NCBI GenBank assembly: GCA_005881275.1
Contig: VBEF01000025.1
Location: forward strand, 1-43,715
Reading direction: 5' to 3'
Source of the DNA: Chloroflexota bacterium
Lineage (GTDB): Bacteria; Chloroflexota; Dormibacteria; Dormibacterales; Dormibacteraceae
Length of the DNA: 43,715 bases
This document shows positions 1 through 8,034 of the stretch, piece after piece. Within the stretch, counting starts at the first letter, position 1. Every line of letters starts with the position of its first letter. Below the pieces are notes generated by a model that worked only from the letters and a program-made list of their open reading frames with translations, was not told where the DNA came from and searched no databases. The position numbers and the translations under genes were made by a program.

Positions 1-165
1 AGCTGGATCGCCTTCGCGCGCGAGAACGGCACCGTTTACCACACCTACACGGTGTCGGCGCCTGACCCGTTCGTCGCGCCGTACTTCAGCTTCTTGCTCG
101 AGCGAACACCGAAAGCCCAACCCGACATCGCCGGCACCTTGCGGAAGGACGAATACCCGGACTGA
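1..165 (+). CDS. DUF899 family protein, C-terminal fragment
   Basis: The first frame is open from the window edge to TGA at 163-165 and gives 54 residues. They read like the tail of DUF899 (thioredoxin-like) proteins: an FAR-x-G-x-VYHTY segment followed by a short LLERTPK tail, matching the usual xYHTYS...LLDxTPxGR ending of that family. The family has no firmly established reaction; members have a thioredoxin-like fold. The 5' part lies outside the window, so the start and most domains cannot be judged. It is followed by about 180 bases with no recognisable gene before the TetR gene on the other strand. Confidence 0.6.
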   Translation, partial: SWIAFARENGTVYHTYTVSAPDPFVAPYFSFLLERTPKAQPDIAGTLRKDEYPD

Positions 166-345
166 TTCCGACCGCGTCATCGACAACAGCGCGAGGCTTG
201 GCGGACTCAATACAACGGTGCCCGCGTCAACAGTGCGCACTATCGCGCGTGCGTCACAGAAGGTTGGCTGGGCCGTCCGGCGCAGCCCGGTGGCACCAAC
301 CTCACTCGGCCAGACGCCTGGCTCATGCCTGGTTTCTTTGCCGGG

Positions 346-951
346 TTAGCGCGCCCGCCCAGTGCTGCGCTTGGCGGGGATGGCGGCCTCGAGCAATGCC
401 TCGACCGCTGAGCGCGTCGCCGCGGCCGCACCTCGGCGATCCTGGTCCATGCGCGCCGCAACTGCCGCGCCGTCGTAAAGCAGCAGGAGTCGTCTTCCCA
501 GTTGTTTGGCATCGGTTGCGCCTGCGTCCTTGGCAAGATCGGTGAACAGCGTCCTGAGCCAGGTCCGGTACTCCTCGGCAACGATTTCGCTTGCATCGCC
601 AGGGCGCGCCTCCGCCGTTGCCATGATGAACCTGCACCCGCGAAACGCCGACCCCGCCAGCAGCTCCTCAACCTCGGCGAAGATGCCAAGGATCCCCTTC
701 CTTGGTGAGTCGTTCGCGGCCAAGATGCGAGCGATGCGCTCCTGCCTGCGTCGCATGTGCTGCTCGAGGTAGGCGCGAACGAGATCTTCCTTGCTGCCAA
801 ATGTGTTGTAGAGCGTGGCCTTCGTAACGCCGGCATGTTCAGCTATCCGGTCGACGCCAACCACGTGCACGCCTTCCGCGTAGAAGAGCTGGTCGGCGGC
901 GGCCAACAACCGTTCCCGCGCAGATTGCCGCTGAAGAGTCTTCACAGTCAT
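346..951 (-). CDS. TetR/AcrR family transcriptional regulator
   Basis: This 201-residue protein has a typical TetR layout. An N-terminal helix-turn-helix spans about residues 12-58 (ARERLLAAADQLFYAEG, then VDRIAEHAGVTKATLYNTFGSKEDL), and a variable all-helical ligand domain follows. The ATG at 951 is the natural start. The gene lies 48 bases downstream of an SDR gene on the same strand. An 18-base operator-like palindrome sits in that gap, 11 bases before the start codon, and a near-identical copy lies in the promoter region of the SDR gene. Autoregulation plus control of the SDR and the divergent tautomerase is therefore likely by inference. The ligand cannot be predicted. Confidence 0.9.
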   Translation of the reverse strand: MTVKTLQRQSARERLLAAADQLFYAEGVHVVGVDRIAEHAGVTKATLYNTFGSKEDLVRAYLEQHMRRRQERIARILAANDSPRKGILGIFAEVEELLAGSAFRGCRFIMATAEARPGDASEIVAEEYRTWLRTLFTDLAKDAGATDAKQLGRRLLLLYDGAAVAARMDQDRRGAAAATRSAVEALLEAAIPAKRSTGRAR

Positions 952-961
952 GCTTTGATCC

Positions 962-979
962 TACTGACCGGTCTGTCTA
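962..979. promoter_or_regulatory. TetR operator copy 1 (upstream of the tetR gene)
   Basis: The site carries ACTGACCGGTCTGT (963-976), a near-perfect palindrome centred on CCGG, directly upstream of the TetR start. Read on the minus strand it matches operator copy 2 at 1793-1810 in 17 of 18 positions. Two copies of one palindrome flanking a TetR/SDR pair is the standard arrangement for a local autorepressor. Binding itself is inferred. Confidence 0.7.
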
Positions 980-999
980 CCGATGTTTTCGAGCAGCAC

Positions 1000-1740
1000 T
1001 TAGATCGCGGTTCGGCCGCCGTCGACAGCGATGGTTGCACCGGTGATGTAGCCGGCCTTTGGCGAGGCAAGGAAGGCGACCACTTCTGCTATCTCCTCGG
1101 CCTGGGCGGCGCGATTCAACAGCGTCGTACTTCCCAGCCTTTCAGTTCGATCCGGTGCCGCTCCGCGTGTGAACATGGGACCCGGCGCAACGGCGTTTAC
1201 GCGAACGCCGCTGGGGCTGAACTCTGCCGCCCAAGCACGAGCTAACGCAGCCTGGGCCGCCTTGGTCGCCCCGTAGGCCGCTCCTCCAACCAGGCCGATT
1301 TGGCCGGCCATGCTTGCCACGTTGATGATGGAGCCGCCGCCGCGCTCGGCCATGACGGGGCCAATTGCGGCGACCAGGAAATATGCCGATCGCACATTGC
1401 TTGCGAACAACGAGTCGAATGTTGCGACATCGAGATCGGCCGTTGGTCCAAACCATGAAAACCCGGCGTTGTTGACCAGCACGTCAACGGCGCCAGCGTC
1501 TGCGGCCAGGCGAGCGATATCTCCTGGCGCCGTCAGGTCGGCAGGCACGAATCGCCCACGCCCGCCGTTGGATTCGATCTCTTGGACGGTCTCCTTTCCG
1601 CGCTGTGCGTCGCGGCCGTGCACGATCACGTAGTGGCCGTCACTCGCCAGCTTCAGTGCGATCGCTCGGCCGATACCAGATGTGGCTTCGGTCACGAGCG
1701 CGACCGGCGGCTCAAGATCGGGGTCGGGTTGCACGCTCAT
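1000..1740 (-). CDS. Short-chain dehydrogenase/reductase (SDR, FabG-like)
   Basis: This is a classical SDR oxidoreductase of 246 residues using NAD(P)(H). The ATG at 1740 (MSVQPDPD) is preceded by AAAGGAG, so it is preferred over the longer reading starting at 1818, which would run through the operator. Visible motifs are the cofactor loop TEATSGIG (residues 17-24), NNAG, the catalytic Ser in NVASMAG, YGATK with the Tyr-Lys pair, and the C-terminal ITGATIAVDGG. The first glycine of the usual TGxxxGIG loop is replaced by Glu. The gene is transcribed divergently from a tautomerase and lies upstream of tetR on the same strand. The substrate is unknown; adjacency to a tautomerase hints at catabolism or detoxification of carbonyl compounds, which is inference. 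Confidence 0.88.
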   Translation of the reverse strand: MSVQPDPDLEPPVALVTEATSGIGRAIALKLASDGHYVIVHGRDAQRGKETVQEIESNGGRGRFVPADLTAPGDIARLAADAGAVDVLVNNAGFSWFGPTADLDVATFDSLFASNVRSAYFLVAAIGPVMAERGGGSIINVASMAGQIGLVGGAAYGATKAAQAALARAWAAEFSPSGVRVNAVAPGPMFTRGAAPDRTERLGSTTLLNRAAQAEEIAEVVAFLASPKAGYITGATIAVDGGRTAI

Positions 1741-1792
1741 ACAAGCTCCTTTGCCGGCGGGCCGCTTGAAGGGATACTCCCGACTCCTGCAA

Positions 1793-1810
1793 TAGACAGA
1801 CCGGTCTGTA
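1793..1810. promoter_or_regulatory. TetR operator copy 2 (SDR/tautomerase intergenic region)
   Basis: The core ACAGACCGGTCTGT (1796-1809) is a perfect 14-base palindrome, with outer TA...TA also symmetric. It lies between the divergent SDR (start 1740) and tautomerase (start 1860) genes, so one site could control both. It matches the copy at 962-979. This is the probable binding site of the TetR protein encoded at 346-951. Confidence 0.72.
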
Positions 1811-1859
1811 TATTTCATCTACGTTCCGGTCAGCCGAGGTAAGTCAAAGGAGTCATCCA

Positions 1860-2321
1860 ATGCCGATGATCGACGTCTATGCCACGGGCGGTATGTTCGC
1901 GAATCCGAAGGCCCTCGCGCGTGACCTGGCCGCCGCGTTGATGAAGATCGAACAGGTTCCGGACATCCCGATGTTCCGCAAGAACACCGCGGCGTTCATC
2001 CACGATCTACCGGGCGGCGCGCTCTCGAACGTCGAAGGGGACGGCAATTACGTCAGGGTGCAGGTACTCACCAACGCAGGGGCGCTCAACCGTGACAAGC
2101 AACTCGCCGTGGTCCGCCAGTTCACCGATCTGGTCGCGGCTGCCGCCGGCGATCCCTCGCTCGCGGAGAGGACCTGGGTGCTGCTCACTGAGGCGATTGA
2201 AGGCGGGTGGGGGCTTGCTGGGCACGCCAACAGCAATGCGGAGCTAGTGGACGCCGCTCGGGCGCAGATCGCAGAGCTTCAGCGCGCGAAAGGACCCGGT
2301 GGAGGACCGGCGGCGATCTAG
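1860..2321 (+). CDS. Tautomerase family protein (4-oxalocrotonate tautomerase-like)
   Basis: This 153-residue protein starts Met-Pro (MPMIDVYATGG), giving the N-terminal proline that acts as catalytic base in the tautomerase superfamily after Met removal. A clear AAAGGAG lies just upstream of the ATG. It is longer than the roughly 62-residue classical 4-OT and resembles the fused two-unit size class. A later segment (residues 63-82, VRVQVLTNAGAL...) is consistent with the second beta-alpha-beta half. It is transcribed divergently from the SDR across the operator at 1793-1810, so it is probably repressed by the nearby TetR protein. The substrate is not predictable; the C-terminus is Gly/Pro/Ala rich. 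Confidence 0.75.
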   Translation: MPMIDVYATGGMFANPKALARDLAAALMKIEQVPDIPMFRKNTAAFIHDLPGGALSNVEGDGNYVRVQVLTNAGALNRDKQLAVVRQFTDLVAAAAGDPSLAERTWVLLTEAIEGGWGLAGHANSNAELVDAARAQIAELQRAKGPGGGPAAI

Positions 2322-2541
2322 CGCGGTCGCGTAGGCAGGCCAGGCGACGCCGCTCTTACACCCGCGTCGATGTCCGGATTCCGGCCCGGGCGGCGAACCG
2401 CCAAGATCCATGCCACGGGTCCGAAGGTGAGGCGGCAGGTTGAAGCCGGCCTGATGAGTACGCTGCTACGAGGGAGCTGGCCGGGCAGCCGGGCGAGAGG
2501 CTTGCCAAAGGCCACCAGATCCTAGGACGTTGGGAGATGAG

Positions 2542-3123
2542 ATGGGAAAGGTAATTGTGATGAATTGGGTGACGCTTGACGGCGTGATGCAGGGACCAGG
2601 CCGCCCGGACGAGGACACGCGGGATGGGTTTGCGCGCGGCGGCTGGGGGATCCCGTTCGGCGACGAGGCGAGCGTCGCCAAGATGGGCGAGCGGATGGGC
2701 GGGGATCGCGCGTGGCTGTTTGGGCGGCGCACCTACGAGCAGCTCCTGGCCTCCTGGAACGCCCGGAACGGCCCGTTCAAGGACGCGCTCAATAGCATTC
2801 ACAAGTACGTCGCCTCGAGCAACCCTGCAACGAGGCTCGACTGGCCGAACTCGACTCTGCTCCATGGCGACATTCCGGCCGCCGTGGCGGAGCTCAAGCA
2901 GAGCTTGAACAAGAATCTCGTGATCATGGGTAGCGGCGTGCTGATCGGCTCGCTGATGGCCGCCGATTTGATCGACGAGTACCTGCTGATGATTGCTCCT
3001 CTGGTGCTGGGCACCGGACGTCGGTTGTTTCCCGGTGGTGCGCAAGCATCGCTGCGGCTGGTTGACAGCACGACCACGAGCACGGGCGTGTTGATCGCCA
3101 CCTACGAGTCTGCTCGAGCATAG
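2542..3123 (+). CDS. Dihydrofolate reductase-like protein (RibD C-terminal family)
   Basis: The product has 193 residues, starting MGKVIVMNWVTLDGVM, which is the first strand and loop of the RibD-C/DHFR-like fold. The ATG at 2542 has GGGAG five bases upstream and is preferred over an in-frame TTG at 2530. Family landmarks are the GRRTYEQL segment, a strand resembling LVIMGSGVLIGSLM, and the LIDEYLLMIAPLVLGTGRRLF block near the C-terminus that is very typical of these proteins. Members probably bind NADPH and reduce small molecules, but most have no proven substrate. It ends in a convergent arrangement with the Nudix gene. Confidence 0.85.
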   Translation: MGKVIVMNWVTLDGVMQGPGRPDEDTRDGFARGGWGIPFGDEASVAKMGERMGGDRAWLFGRRTYEQLLASWNARNGPFKDALNSIHKYVASSNPATRLDWPNSTLLHGDIPAAVAELKQSLNKNLVIMGSGVLIGSLMAADLIDEYLLMIAPLVLGTGRRLFPGGAQASLRLVDSTTTSTGVLIATYESARA

Positions 3124-3140
3124 GAGACGAAAAATGAGGG

Positions 3141-3165
3141 GAGCGCGTCTGATACGCAGCCGCTC
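3141..3165. terminator. Weak bidirectional hairpin between convergent genes
   Basis: GAGCG (3141-3145) pairs with CGCTC (3161-3165), with an inner GCGT/ACGC pairing. On the minus strand the stem is followed within five bases by TTTTT, so it could end the Nudix transcript. The stem is short and bulged, so this is tentative. Confidence 0.35.
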
Positions 3166-3183
3166 TCAAATTCGGGATTGTCG

Positions 3184-3834
3184 TCAGGTATCGGTCACGC
3201 GTTCAGATAACTTTGCCTCTGCGTCTAGTCGCAAACCGTCTTCAAGGATGACCGCAGCGGTAAGCGAAGGCCCCCAAGCAAGCACGGAAAGGAATTCTGC
3301 AGGCGTAACCAGCCGGCGTTCGAATGCCTCGTGCCTCGGATCCCAGCGATCCAGCTCAACCCTGGCCCATAGCCGCGCCTGGTAAAAACTCTGAGGCCCA
3401 TCAGGGTGCTCCAAATCGTCGACCCGTTGACATCCCAGATAACGGGAGCCGATTACTCGGGCACAAGCCTCCTCAGCAACCTCGCGGGTCAGGCATTGCT
3501 CGAGCGTTTCGCCCGGCATGAGACCACCGCCAGGAAGATTCCAATAGGGCGTGACGCCGTCAACGTCGTGGCTGCAGATCAAAAGGATTTCGCCTTCCTT
3601 CGTGAAGCAAATGCCGTATGCCTGGTCGACATGATCGAGCTCAGGAAGAAATGGCGGGTCGAACCACGTGGCGGTCCATGGGCGTGGTTGATCGTGGGTC
3701 TCCACGAGTCGTGGAGTTGGTTCCAAGCTCTTGTCGGGCAAAGTTGCCCGGAAACCTCGAGCCATCGATGTCAGCGTAACCGTGGCCAGCGGAGGTTCTG
3801 CCACTGACCCGGACCGATGGTGGCACCCATACAT
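3184..3834 (-). CDS. Nudix hydrolase
   Basis: The full open frame has 216 residues. A Nudix box is visible as G-GLMPG-E-TLEQCLT-REVAEEAC, fitting GX5EX7REUXEEXGU except that the late glycine is Cys. It is preceded by WNLPGG, the normal lead-in strand. Nudix enzymes hydrolyse nucleoside diphosphates linked to another moiety using Mg2+ held by the REVAEE glutamates; the specific substrate cannot be told. The start is uncertain: ATG 3834, ATG 3765 and GTG 3705 are in frame, none has a good Shine-Dalgarno, and the conserved domain begins only around residue 50. It is convergent with the DHFR-like gene. Confidence 0.8.
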   Translation of the reverse strand: MYGCHHRSGSVAEPPLATVTLTSMARGFRATLPDKSLEPTPRLVETHDQPRPWTATWFDPPFLPELDHVDQAYGICFTKEGEILLICSHDVDGVTPYWNLPGGGLMPGETLEQCLTREVAEEACARVIGSRYLGCQRVDDLEHPDGPQSFYQARLWARVELDRWDPRHEAFERRLVTPAEFLSVLAWGPSLTAAVILEDGLRLDAEAKLSERVTDT

Positions 3835-4375
3835 AGGCGACGTGATGCGGCTGTCATCGCCACCGGCAAAATGGTTCGGGAGGCGGTTCCTGTTGACCGC
3901 CTTGAACCGGGAAGTCAGGTTTCGACAGACTTATACGGGGTTTATGACGTTCCAGGCGTTCTCAAAGCAGCGAGGAGACTGACCCGCTCAGTCTCCCTCG
4001 CAATCAATTCGATCAAGCCGCCGCTTTGTCGCCCTGGCCGCAGCGAGTTGCCTCGGAGGGGCAATGAGGCGGAGATCCACGGTGAAAAGGGAGTGCGACG
4101 ACGGACGAAAGAAGGAGCGCCAGCAGACGGACCGGCATCGATCGGCGCTCATCGGAGCGAAGGTCGAGGGACTTCCAGCGGGTCCCCGAAATAGGGCCTG
4201 CCGCTGCGCATTTCGCGCCCGAGCGCAGGGATAACCTCCGCCGCCTTGAATATCGCCGCAGACTGCTAAATCGTCGCGCACGGATCTAGCAACTTCGATG
4301 GCATGACTCGCTGCTGATGCCAGCGGCGGGATCGCATCAGTCAGACGCTCCGGCGGAGGTAGTCTAATCGCGTCC
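3835..4375. other. Non-coding stretch, no recognisable gene
   Basis: About 540 bases lie between the divergent Nudix and LuxR-type genes. Short open frames exist (for example 3817-4194, plus strand) but none resembles a known family, has a ribosome site, or shows plausible composition. The only structure I see is the hairpin at 3974-3996. GGAGGT at 4354-4359 lies 16 bases before the LuxR-type start, which is too far for a normal ribosome site. Confidence 0.5.
3974..3996. terminator. Perfect 9-bp hairpin, terminator-like
   Basis: GGAGACTGA (3974-3982) and TCAGTCTCC (3988-3996) pair perfectly around a 5-base loop CCCGC. No T-run follows on the plus strand, so this may be a factor-assisted terminator or a relic rather than an intrinsic terminator. 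Confidence 0.4.
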
Positions 4376-7201
4376 GTGATGGGCGCGAACTTCGTCGGAC
4401 GGCAAGTCGAGCTGGCACTGTTGGAGGCAGCGTGCGCGAAGGCCATCACTGACGACCGACCTGCCGCTGCCCTGATCACGGGTCTACCGGGCTCGGGTAA
4501 GACTCGCTTGTTGACTGAGGTGCGCAACCGGGAGCGCTCGACCCATCAGCTGAACATCACCGGGTACGAGTCCGCCACCCAGGTGCCGATGGCCGCAGCC
4601 GCCGATCTACTTCGCGGCCTCGGCAAGGTAAGCGGCGCGGGAGAGATGCTCCAGGAGTTTCTCTTTGCCCCCGAACCGACCGTCGATCGTTCGCTCGAAC
4701 CACTGCGTTTGATGGAGGCCGCCCGCCGCGCGCTTCTAGGGCTGGACGGATCGGTCTTGCTGATCGTGGACGATGTCCAGTGGGTCGACGACCTCTCGCT
4801 GGGACTTTGTTCCTACCTGATCCGCTCGGCCGAAGCGGAGCAGAAAGGGTTTGCCGTCATCGCCGCGGGCAGGCCTGCCAGCGCCGGCGCGGCCTGGCAA
4901 GACACCTTGATCAAAGAATTGGGTGCGGACCGAGTGTCGACTTTGGACCTCGGCCCGCTGGAACGCGATGAAGGCGTACAGCTGATCCGGCAGCTGGCCC
5001 CAAAGCTCGACGCACAGCGAGCGACCGAGCTGTGGGCGCAGGCAAAAGGGTCGCCTTTCTGGCTTGGCATCCTCGCCGGCGGTGGCGGCGAGCATGACCT
5101 TGCCGGCCACATGGCGACGAAACTCCGTGGACTCGGCCGAGACGCCAGCCGACTTCTCGCGCTCCTTGCCGTCGCCACACGTCCACTGGCCGTCTCGGAG
5201 CTGGAGGCAATCATCGGATGGGACCAACCTAGGGCCGAGCGGGCGATGTCAGAGCTCGAGCGGTCGGGTCTCATGGTCATACAGGGTGTCGCCGTCGGCC
5301 TCGCCCATGACCTGATTCGCGCGGCGGCCATGTCCCAGGTATCGACACAGGGTCGCCGCGAGCTGCATGCCCAGATCGCCACCTTTCTCGAACGCCAGGC
5401 CGCATCTGATGTGCAGCTGCTGCATGAAGCACTCGTTCACCGCCGCGAAGCGGACCTTGACGCAAACGAGCTGGCGCTGCGCGTCCTTCAATCCCCGCGA
5501 CGCAGGCTTCTCGGCCGGGACGGCCTTCAAGAGCTGGCGCGAATCGCGGACGCGAGCGGACTGTCCGAGCCGCTCGCGGTCGCCCTCCGCCTGGCGGTAG
5601 CGCTGCTGGCGACTGAGCTGGGTGAGCAGCAGGTTGCGCTTGATCGGTGGACGTCGCTGGCCTCCAGCGTCGCCGACCCCACCCTCCGCGCTACCGCGTA
5701 CCTTGCCGCCTCCCGCGCCGCCTCTCAGATCATTGATCGCAAGGAGGAGGCGTTTCCCCTCCTCGACCGCGCCGCCCATGAAGCCAGTGATGACCCCGTG
5801 CTGGAGGTCGAGATCGAATCACATCGCGGAAGGCTGCTCCAGGTTGTGAAGCATCGTGGGGAAGAGGGTCGAGCGGCGACGTTTCTGGCAGCGGATAAGG
5901 CTCGAATCCTTTGGGGCAACCCACCGGTCGAAATCACGCCCCGCGAACGCAACGCATATGTGGCTGCATTGCAGGCGGCGTTCGATTCCTCAATGGTCGA
6001 AGAGGATGGAGCTTCGCTGTTACGCCTTGCCGAAGAGATGGCGCAGGTGGCCGGCGGCTCGGAGGAAGGCCCGATCTGGGCCGCCCACAACCGCTCCGAC
6101 GCACTCATGTTCGCCGGCCGTGTTGGCGAGGGCCTCGAGAGCGCGCGACGGGCCTGGACTCAAGCCCGCGAGCGGGTGTTGCCGATGCCCACCCTCTCAG
6201 CTGGGCCGACCCTGGTAAGCAAGTTGCTGGATGTCGGTCGACTCGACGAGGCAGATGAGGTCATCTCGGAATGCCTCGACCTGGAGAGACGGCTGGCGGG
6301 TAGCGCGGAGCGTCTGGCGATAGGCAAGGTCGGCATATGGTCGATCCACGATCTGCGTCACCAGATCTGGTTGTCTCGAGGCGACTGGCGCGATGCGGTC
6401 GCCAGCCTCGAGCAGGAGCTAAAGCTCGAATCAGATCCCCACTTCCGCATTGCCCTTCACTGGCATGTGCTCGTCTGGTTGGCGAGGTGTGGTGACCGAA
6501 CGGACAGCGCTGACATTGACCGGCACTTCGCCGCGGGCCACAAGGACGCCCTCGACGGGGGCTGCAGGCGGTGTGCTCGCGAGCTGTCGTTGCGAGCGGC
6601 CGAGGCATTGGTTCGTGTGGGGCGCACTGAAGAGGCGGAAAAGGAGCTGCATGTCTGGGACGAGGCCGGCCGTGGACGCCAGGCCCACTTCGACCACGCG
6701 CTCTGGCGGAGACACGTGGCCGCCCTGATCGCGTTGGCCCGAGATGACAAGAGTGGAGTTGCGGAGTTGGATGCGGTCCTCGCGGAGAGAAGCCGCGTAG
6801 GCCTGGTCAGCTCCTTGATCTGGAACCGTTTGGACCTCGGTGGAGCCTTGATAGGAAGCGACAGCCGGCGGGCGGCGGAAGAGTTCCGGCAAGCCGGCGA
6901 CGCCGCCGCCGCCGTGGGTGCGTCCACTGAGAAACAGCTCGCCGAACTCGGGCTCCGCCGTCTTGGCGTCCGCACCTGGCGACGGGGTCAGGCCCGAGCC
7001 GGAGAAAATCCGCTGGACAGGCTGAGCCAGCGAGAGAGGGAGATCGGGACGCTGATCGCGGCCGGCCACAGCAACCCTGAGATTGCGAGCAGGCTGTTTC
7101 TATCGCGTAAGACGGTGGAACGACACGTGTCCAACATCCTGGCCAGGACAGGTGCTCGCAACCGGACCGACCTGGCCCGGCAGCTGAGCAGCAGGACCTA
7201 A
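4376..7201 (+). CDS. LuxR-family regulator with AAA-type ATPase domain (LAL type)
   Basis: This large transcription regulator of 941 residues has three parts. An N-terminal ATPase carries a Walker A GLPGSGKT (36-43) and a Walker B VLLIVDDVQWVDD (about 126-138). A long helical TPR/MalT-like middle lies around 330-870. The LuxR/GerE helix-turn-helix is in the last 64 residues (LSQREREI...SNPEIASRLFLSRKTVERHVSNIL). Such LAL proteins activate transcription after ATP and inducer binding. GTG 4376 and ATG 4379 are adjacent candidate starts with no close ribosome site; a TCTAAT element seven bases upstream would fit leaderless transcription, but this is only a suggestion. A small membrane protein gene with a strong ribosome site follows 130 bases downstream and is a possible target. 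Confidence 0.92.
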   Translation: MMGANFVGRQVELALLEAACAKAITDDRPAAALITGLPGSGKTRLLTEVRNRERSTHQLNITGYESATQVPMAAAADLLRGLGKVSGAGEMLQEFLFAPEPTVDRSLEPLRLMEAARRALLGLDGSVLLIVDDVQWVDDLSLGLCSYLIRSAEAEQKGFAVIAAGRPASAGAAWQDTLIKELGADRVSTLDLGPLERDEGVQLIRQLAPKLDAQRATELWAQAKGSPFWLGILAGGGGEHDLAGHMATKLRGLGRDASRLLALLAVATRPLAVSELEAIIGWDQPRAERAMSELERSGLMVIQGVAVGLAHDLIRAAAMSQVSTQGRRELHAQIATFLERQAASDVQLLHEALVHRREADLDANELALRVLQSPRRRLLGRDGLQELARIADASGLSEPLAVALRLAVALLATELGEQQVALDRWTSLASSVADPTLRATAYLAASRAASQIIDRKEEAFPLLDRAAHEASDDPVLEVEIESHRGRLLQVVKHRGEEGRAATFLAADKARILWGNPPVEITPRERNAYVAALQAAFDSSMVEEDGASLLRLAEEMAQVAGGSEEGPIWAAHNRSDALMFAGRVGEGLESARRAWTQARERVLPMPTLSAGPTLVSKLLDVGRLDEADEVISECLDLERRLAGSAERLAIGKVGIWSIHDLRHQIWLSRGDWRDAVASLEQELKLESDPHFRIALHWHVLVWLARCGDRTDSADIDRHFAAGHKDALDGGCRRCARELSLRAAEALVRVGRTEEAEKELHVWDEAGRGRQAHFDHALWRRHVAALIALARDDKSGVAELDAVLAERSRVGLVSSLIWNRLDLGGALIGSDSRRAAEEFRQAGDAAAAVGASTEKQLAELGLRRLGVRTWRRGQARAGENPLDRLSQREREIGTLIAAGHSNPEIASRLFLSRKTVERHVSNILARTGARNRTDLARQLSSRT

Positions 7202-7330
7202 GCAGACCTCCAGCTCAGGAATGAGGGAGCTCACCGATGAACGCTCGAGCCTTCCCGCCGATCCTGGGTACATCACGACCACATGCCCCACGAAGTGCGC
7301 AGAGGTCGAAAAAACTGGAGGTCAAGTCAG

Positions 7331-7612
7331 ATGCAGAACGTCAATACCTTGATCAACCGTCCCGTTCGGACCGGAACCGCGGCCGCCGGAGGCCTGCTGG
7401 CCTTCGTGGCCGGGGCTTTGCTCGCCGTCAGCGCACCCGCAGTGCTCTCCACGCTCTCCACCAGCCACAGCTCCAACGTCACATTTTCGGCTCCGGCCGT
7501 CGGCGCTGAGCAGATCGCGCACAACCGGTCCGAGATGAACCTTGGCGTTGCACCGTCGGCGGGCGCCGAGCAGATCGCTCACAACCGATCCGAGCAAAAC
7601 TTCGGCGGGTGA
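7331..7612 (+). CDS. Small membrane-anchored protein with tandem GAEQIAHNRSE repeats
   Basis: I do not recognise this 93-residue protein. The ATG at 7331 has GGAGG nine bases upstream, which decides the start over the longer frame. It has a short basic N-terminus (residues 1-17), one hydrophobic segment (about 18-40, AAAGGLLAFVAGALLAVSAPAVL) that could be a signal anchor or a signal peptide, then a Ser/Thr-rich linker and two tandem copies of a 20-residue unit beginning GAEQIAHNRSE. The second copy ends in FGG at the stop. The repeat half would lie outside the membrane. It directly follows the LuxR-type regulator gene and is closed by a strong hairpin at 7622-7657, so it looks like its own short transcription unit. 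Confidence 0.7.
   Translation: MQNVNTLINRPVRTGTAAAGGLLAFVAGALLAVSAPAVLSTLSTSHSSNVTFSAPAVGAEQIAHNRSEMNLGVAPSAGAEQIAHNRSEQNFGG
7502..7609 (+). repeat. Two tandem 60-bp coding repeats
   Basis: The unit starting at 7502 recurs at 7562 (period exactly 60 bases, 20 codons; the second copy lacks its last four codons). The amino-acid core GAEQIAHNRSE is identical, while codons differ at several third positions. This means the protein sequence has been kept while the DNA drifted, an argument for selection on the repeat. Confidence 0.8.
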
Positions 7613-7621
7613 CCGCTCCGT

Positions 7622-7657
7622 AGCGGTGGCGAGGTCGATTCGTGCCTCGCCACCGCT
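7622..7657. terminator. Strong hairpin after the repeat protein
   Basis: AGCGGTGGCGAGG (7622-7634) pairs perfectly with CCTCGCCACCGCT (7645-7657), giving a 13-bp stem with a 10-base loop, nine bases after the stop codon. No T-run follows, so it is terminator-like without the usual U-tract. Confidence 0.6.
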
Positions 7658-7688
7658 TCACTCAGCAGGCAGAGCTAAGCTCGCGCTT

Positions 7689-7976
7689 GTGAGTGGGACC
7701 GTCAAACGCCAACGCCATGAGTCTCGGATCGAAGCGATCATCGAGCGAATTCGAGACATACCAGCCGGTCACGTCCAGACCTACGGCGACCTCGACTCGA
7801 TCGCGCCCCGCCTCGTGGGCCGCATCCTGGCCACGACGCACGACGACCTTCCGTGGTTTCGAGTCGTGAGAGCTGACGGCACCATCCCGAAAGGCACGGC
7901 CCACCGCGATCTCCTGATCCAGGACGGCGTGCCGATGCGCGGCGATCGGGTCGACCTCGAGCGGGCGCGCGCCTGA
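7689..7976 (+). CDS. Alkyltransferase-like protein (MGMT-related, no catalytic Cys)
   Basis: The product has 95 residues from GTG 7689. The C-terminal DNA-binding half of O6-alkylguanine transferases is recognisable: IRDIPAGHVQTYGDLDSIAP, then GRILATTHDDLPWFRVVRADGTIPKG. The methyl-acceptor motif PCHRV is replaced by PWFRV, so the protein cannot transfer alkyl groups to itself. This places it with ATL proteins, which bind alkylated bases and hand them to nucleotide excision repair; typical ATLs keep PWHRV, and the His is Phe here. A longer frame from 7542 would cross the strong hairpin at 7622-7657, so the short GTG start is chosen. It has no clear ribosome site. Confidence 0.8.
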   Translation: MSGTVKRQRHESRIEAIIERIRDIPAGHVQTYGDLDSIAPRLVGRILATTHDDLPWFRVVRADGTIPKGTAHRDLLIQDGVPMRGDRVDLERARA

Positions 7977-8034
7977 CCCACCTTCCGTTGGGTGGGAATG
8001 GAAGGCGAGGCTCGGCCTGTTATCTGTTCACCCG

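Noticed and set aside
3817..4194. 125-residue plus-strand frame between the Nudix and LuxR-type genes
   Set aside because: A stretch around IATGKMVREAVPVDRL looked like an enzyme segment, but I could not connect it to a family; there is no ribosome site and the second half is low-complexity Arg/Gly/Ser.
7237..7509. Frame starting at ATG 7237 with GGGAG upstream
   Set aside because: It overlaps the well-supported repeat protein in another frame and is Arg-rich shadow sequence after the first 20 codons.
7977..7995. 6-bp hairpin CCCACC/GGGTGG directly after the alkyltransferase-like gene
   Set aside because: The stem is short, no T-run follows, and chance hairpins of this size are common at this GC content.
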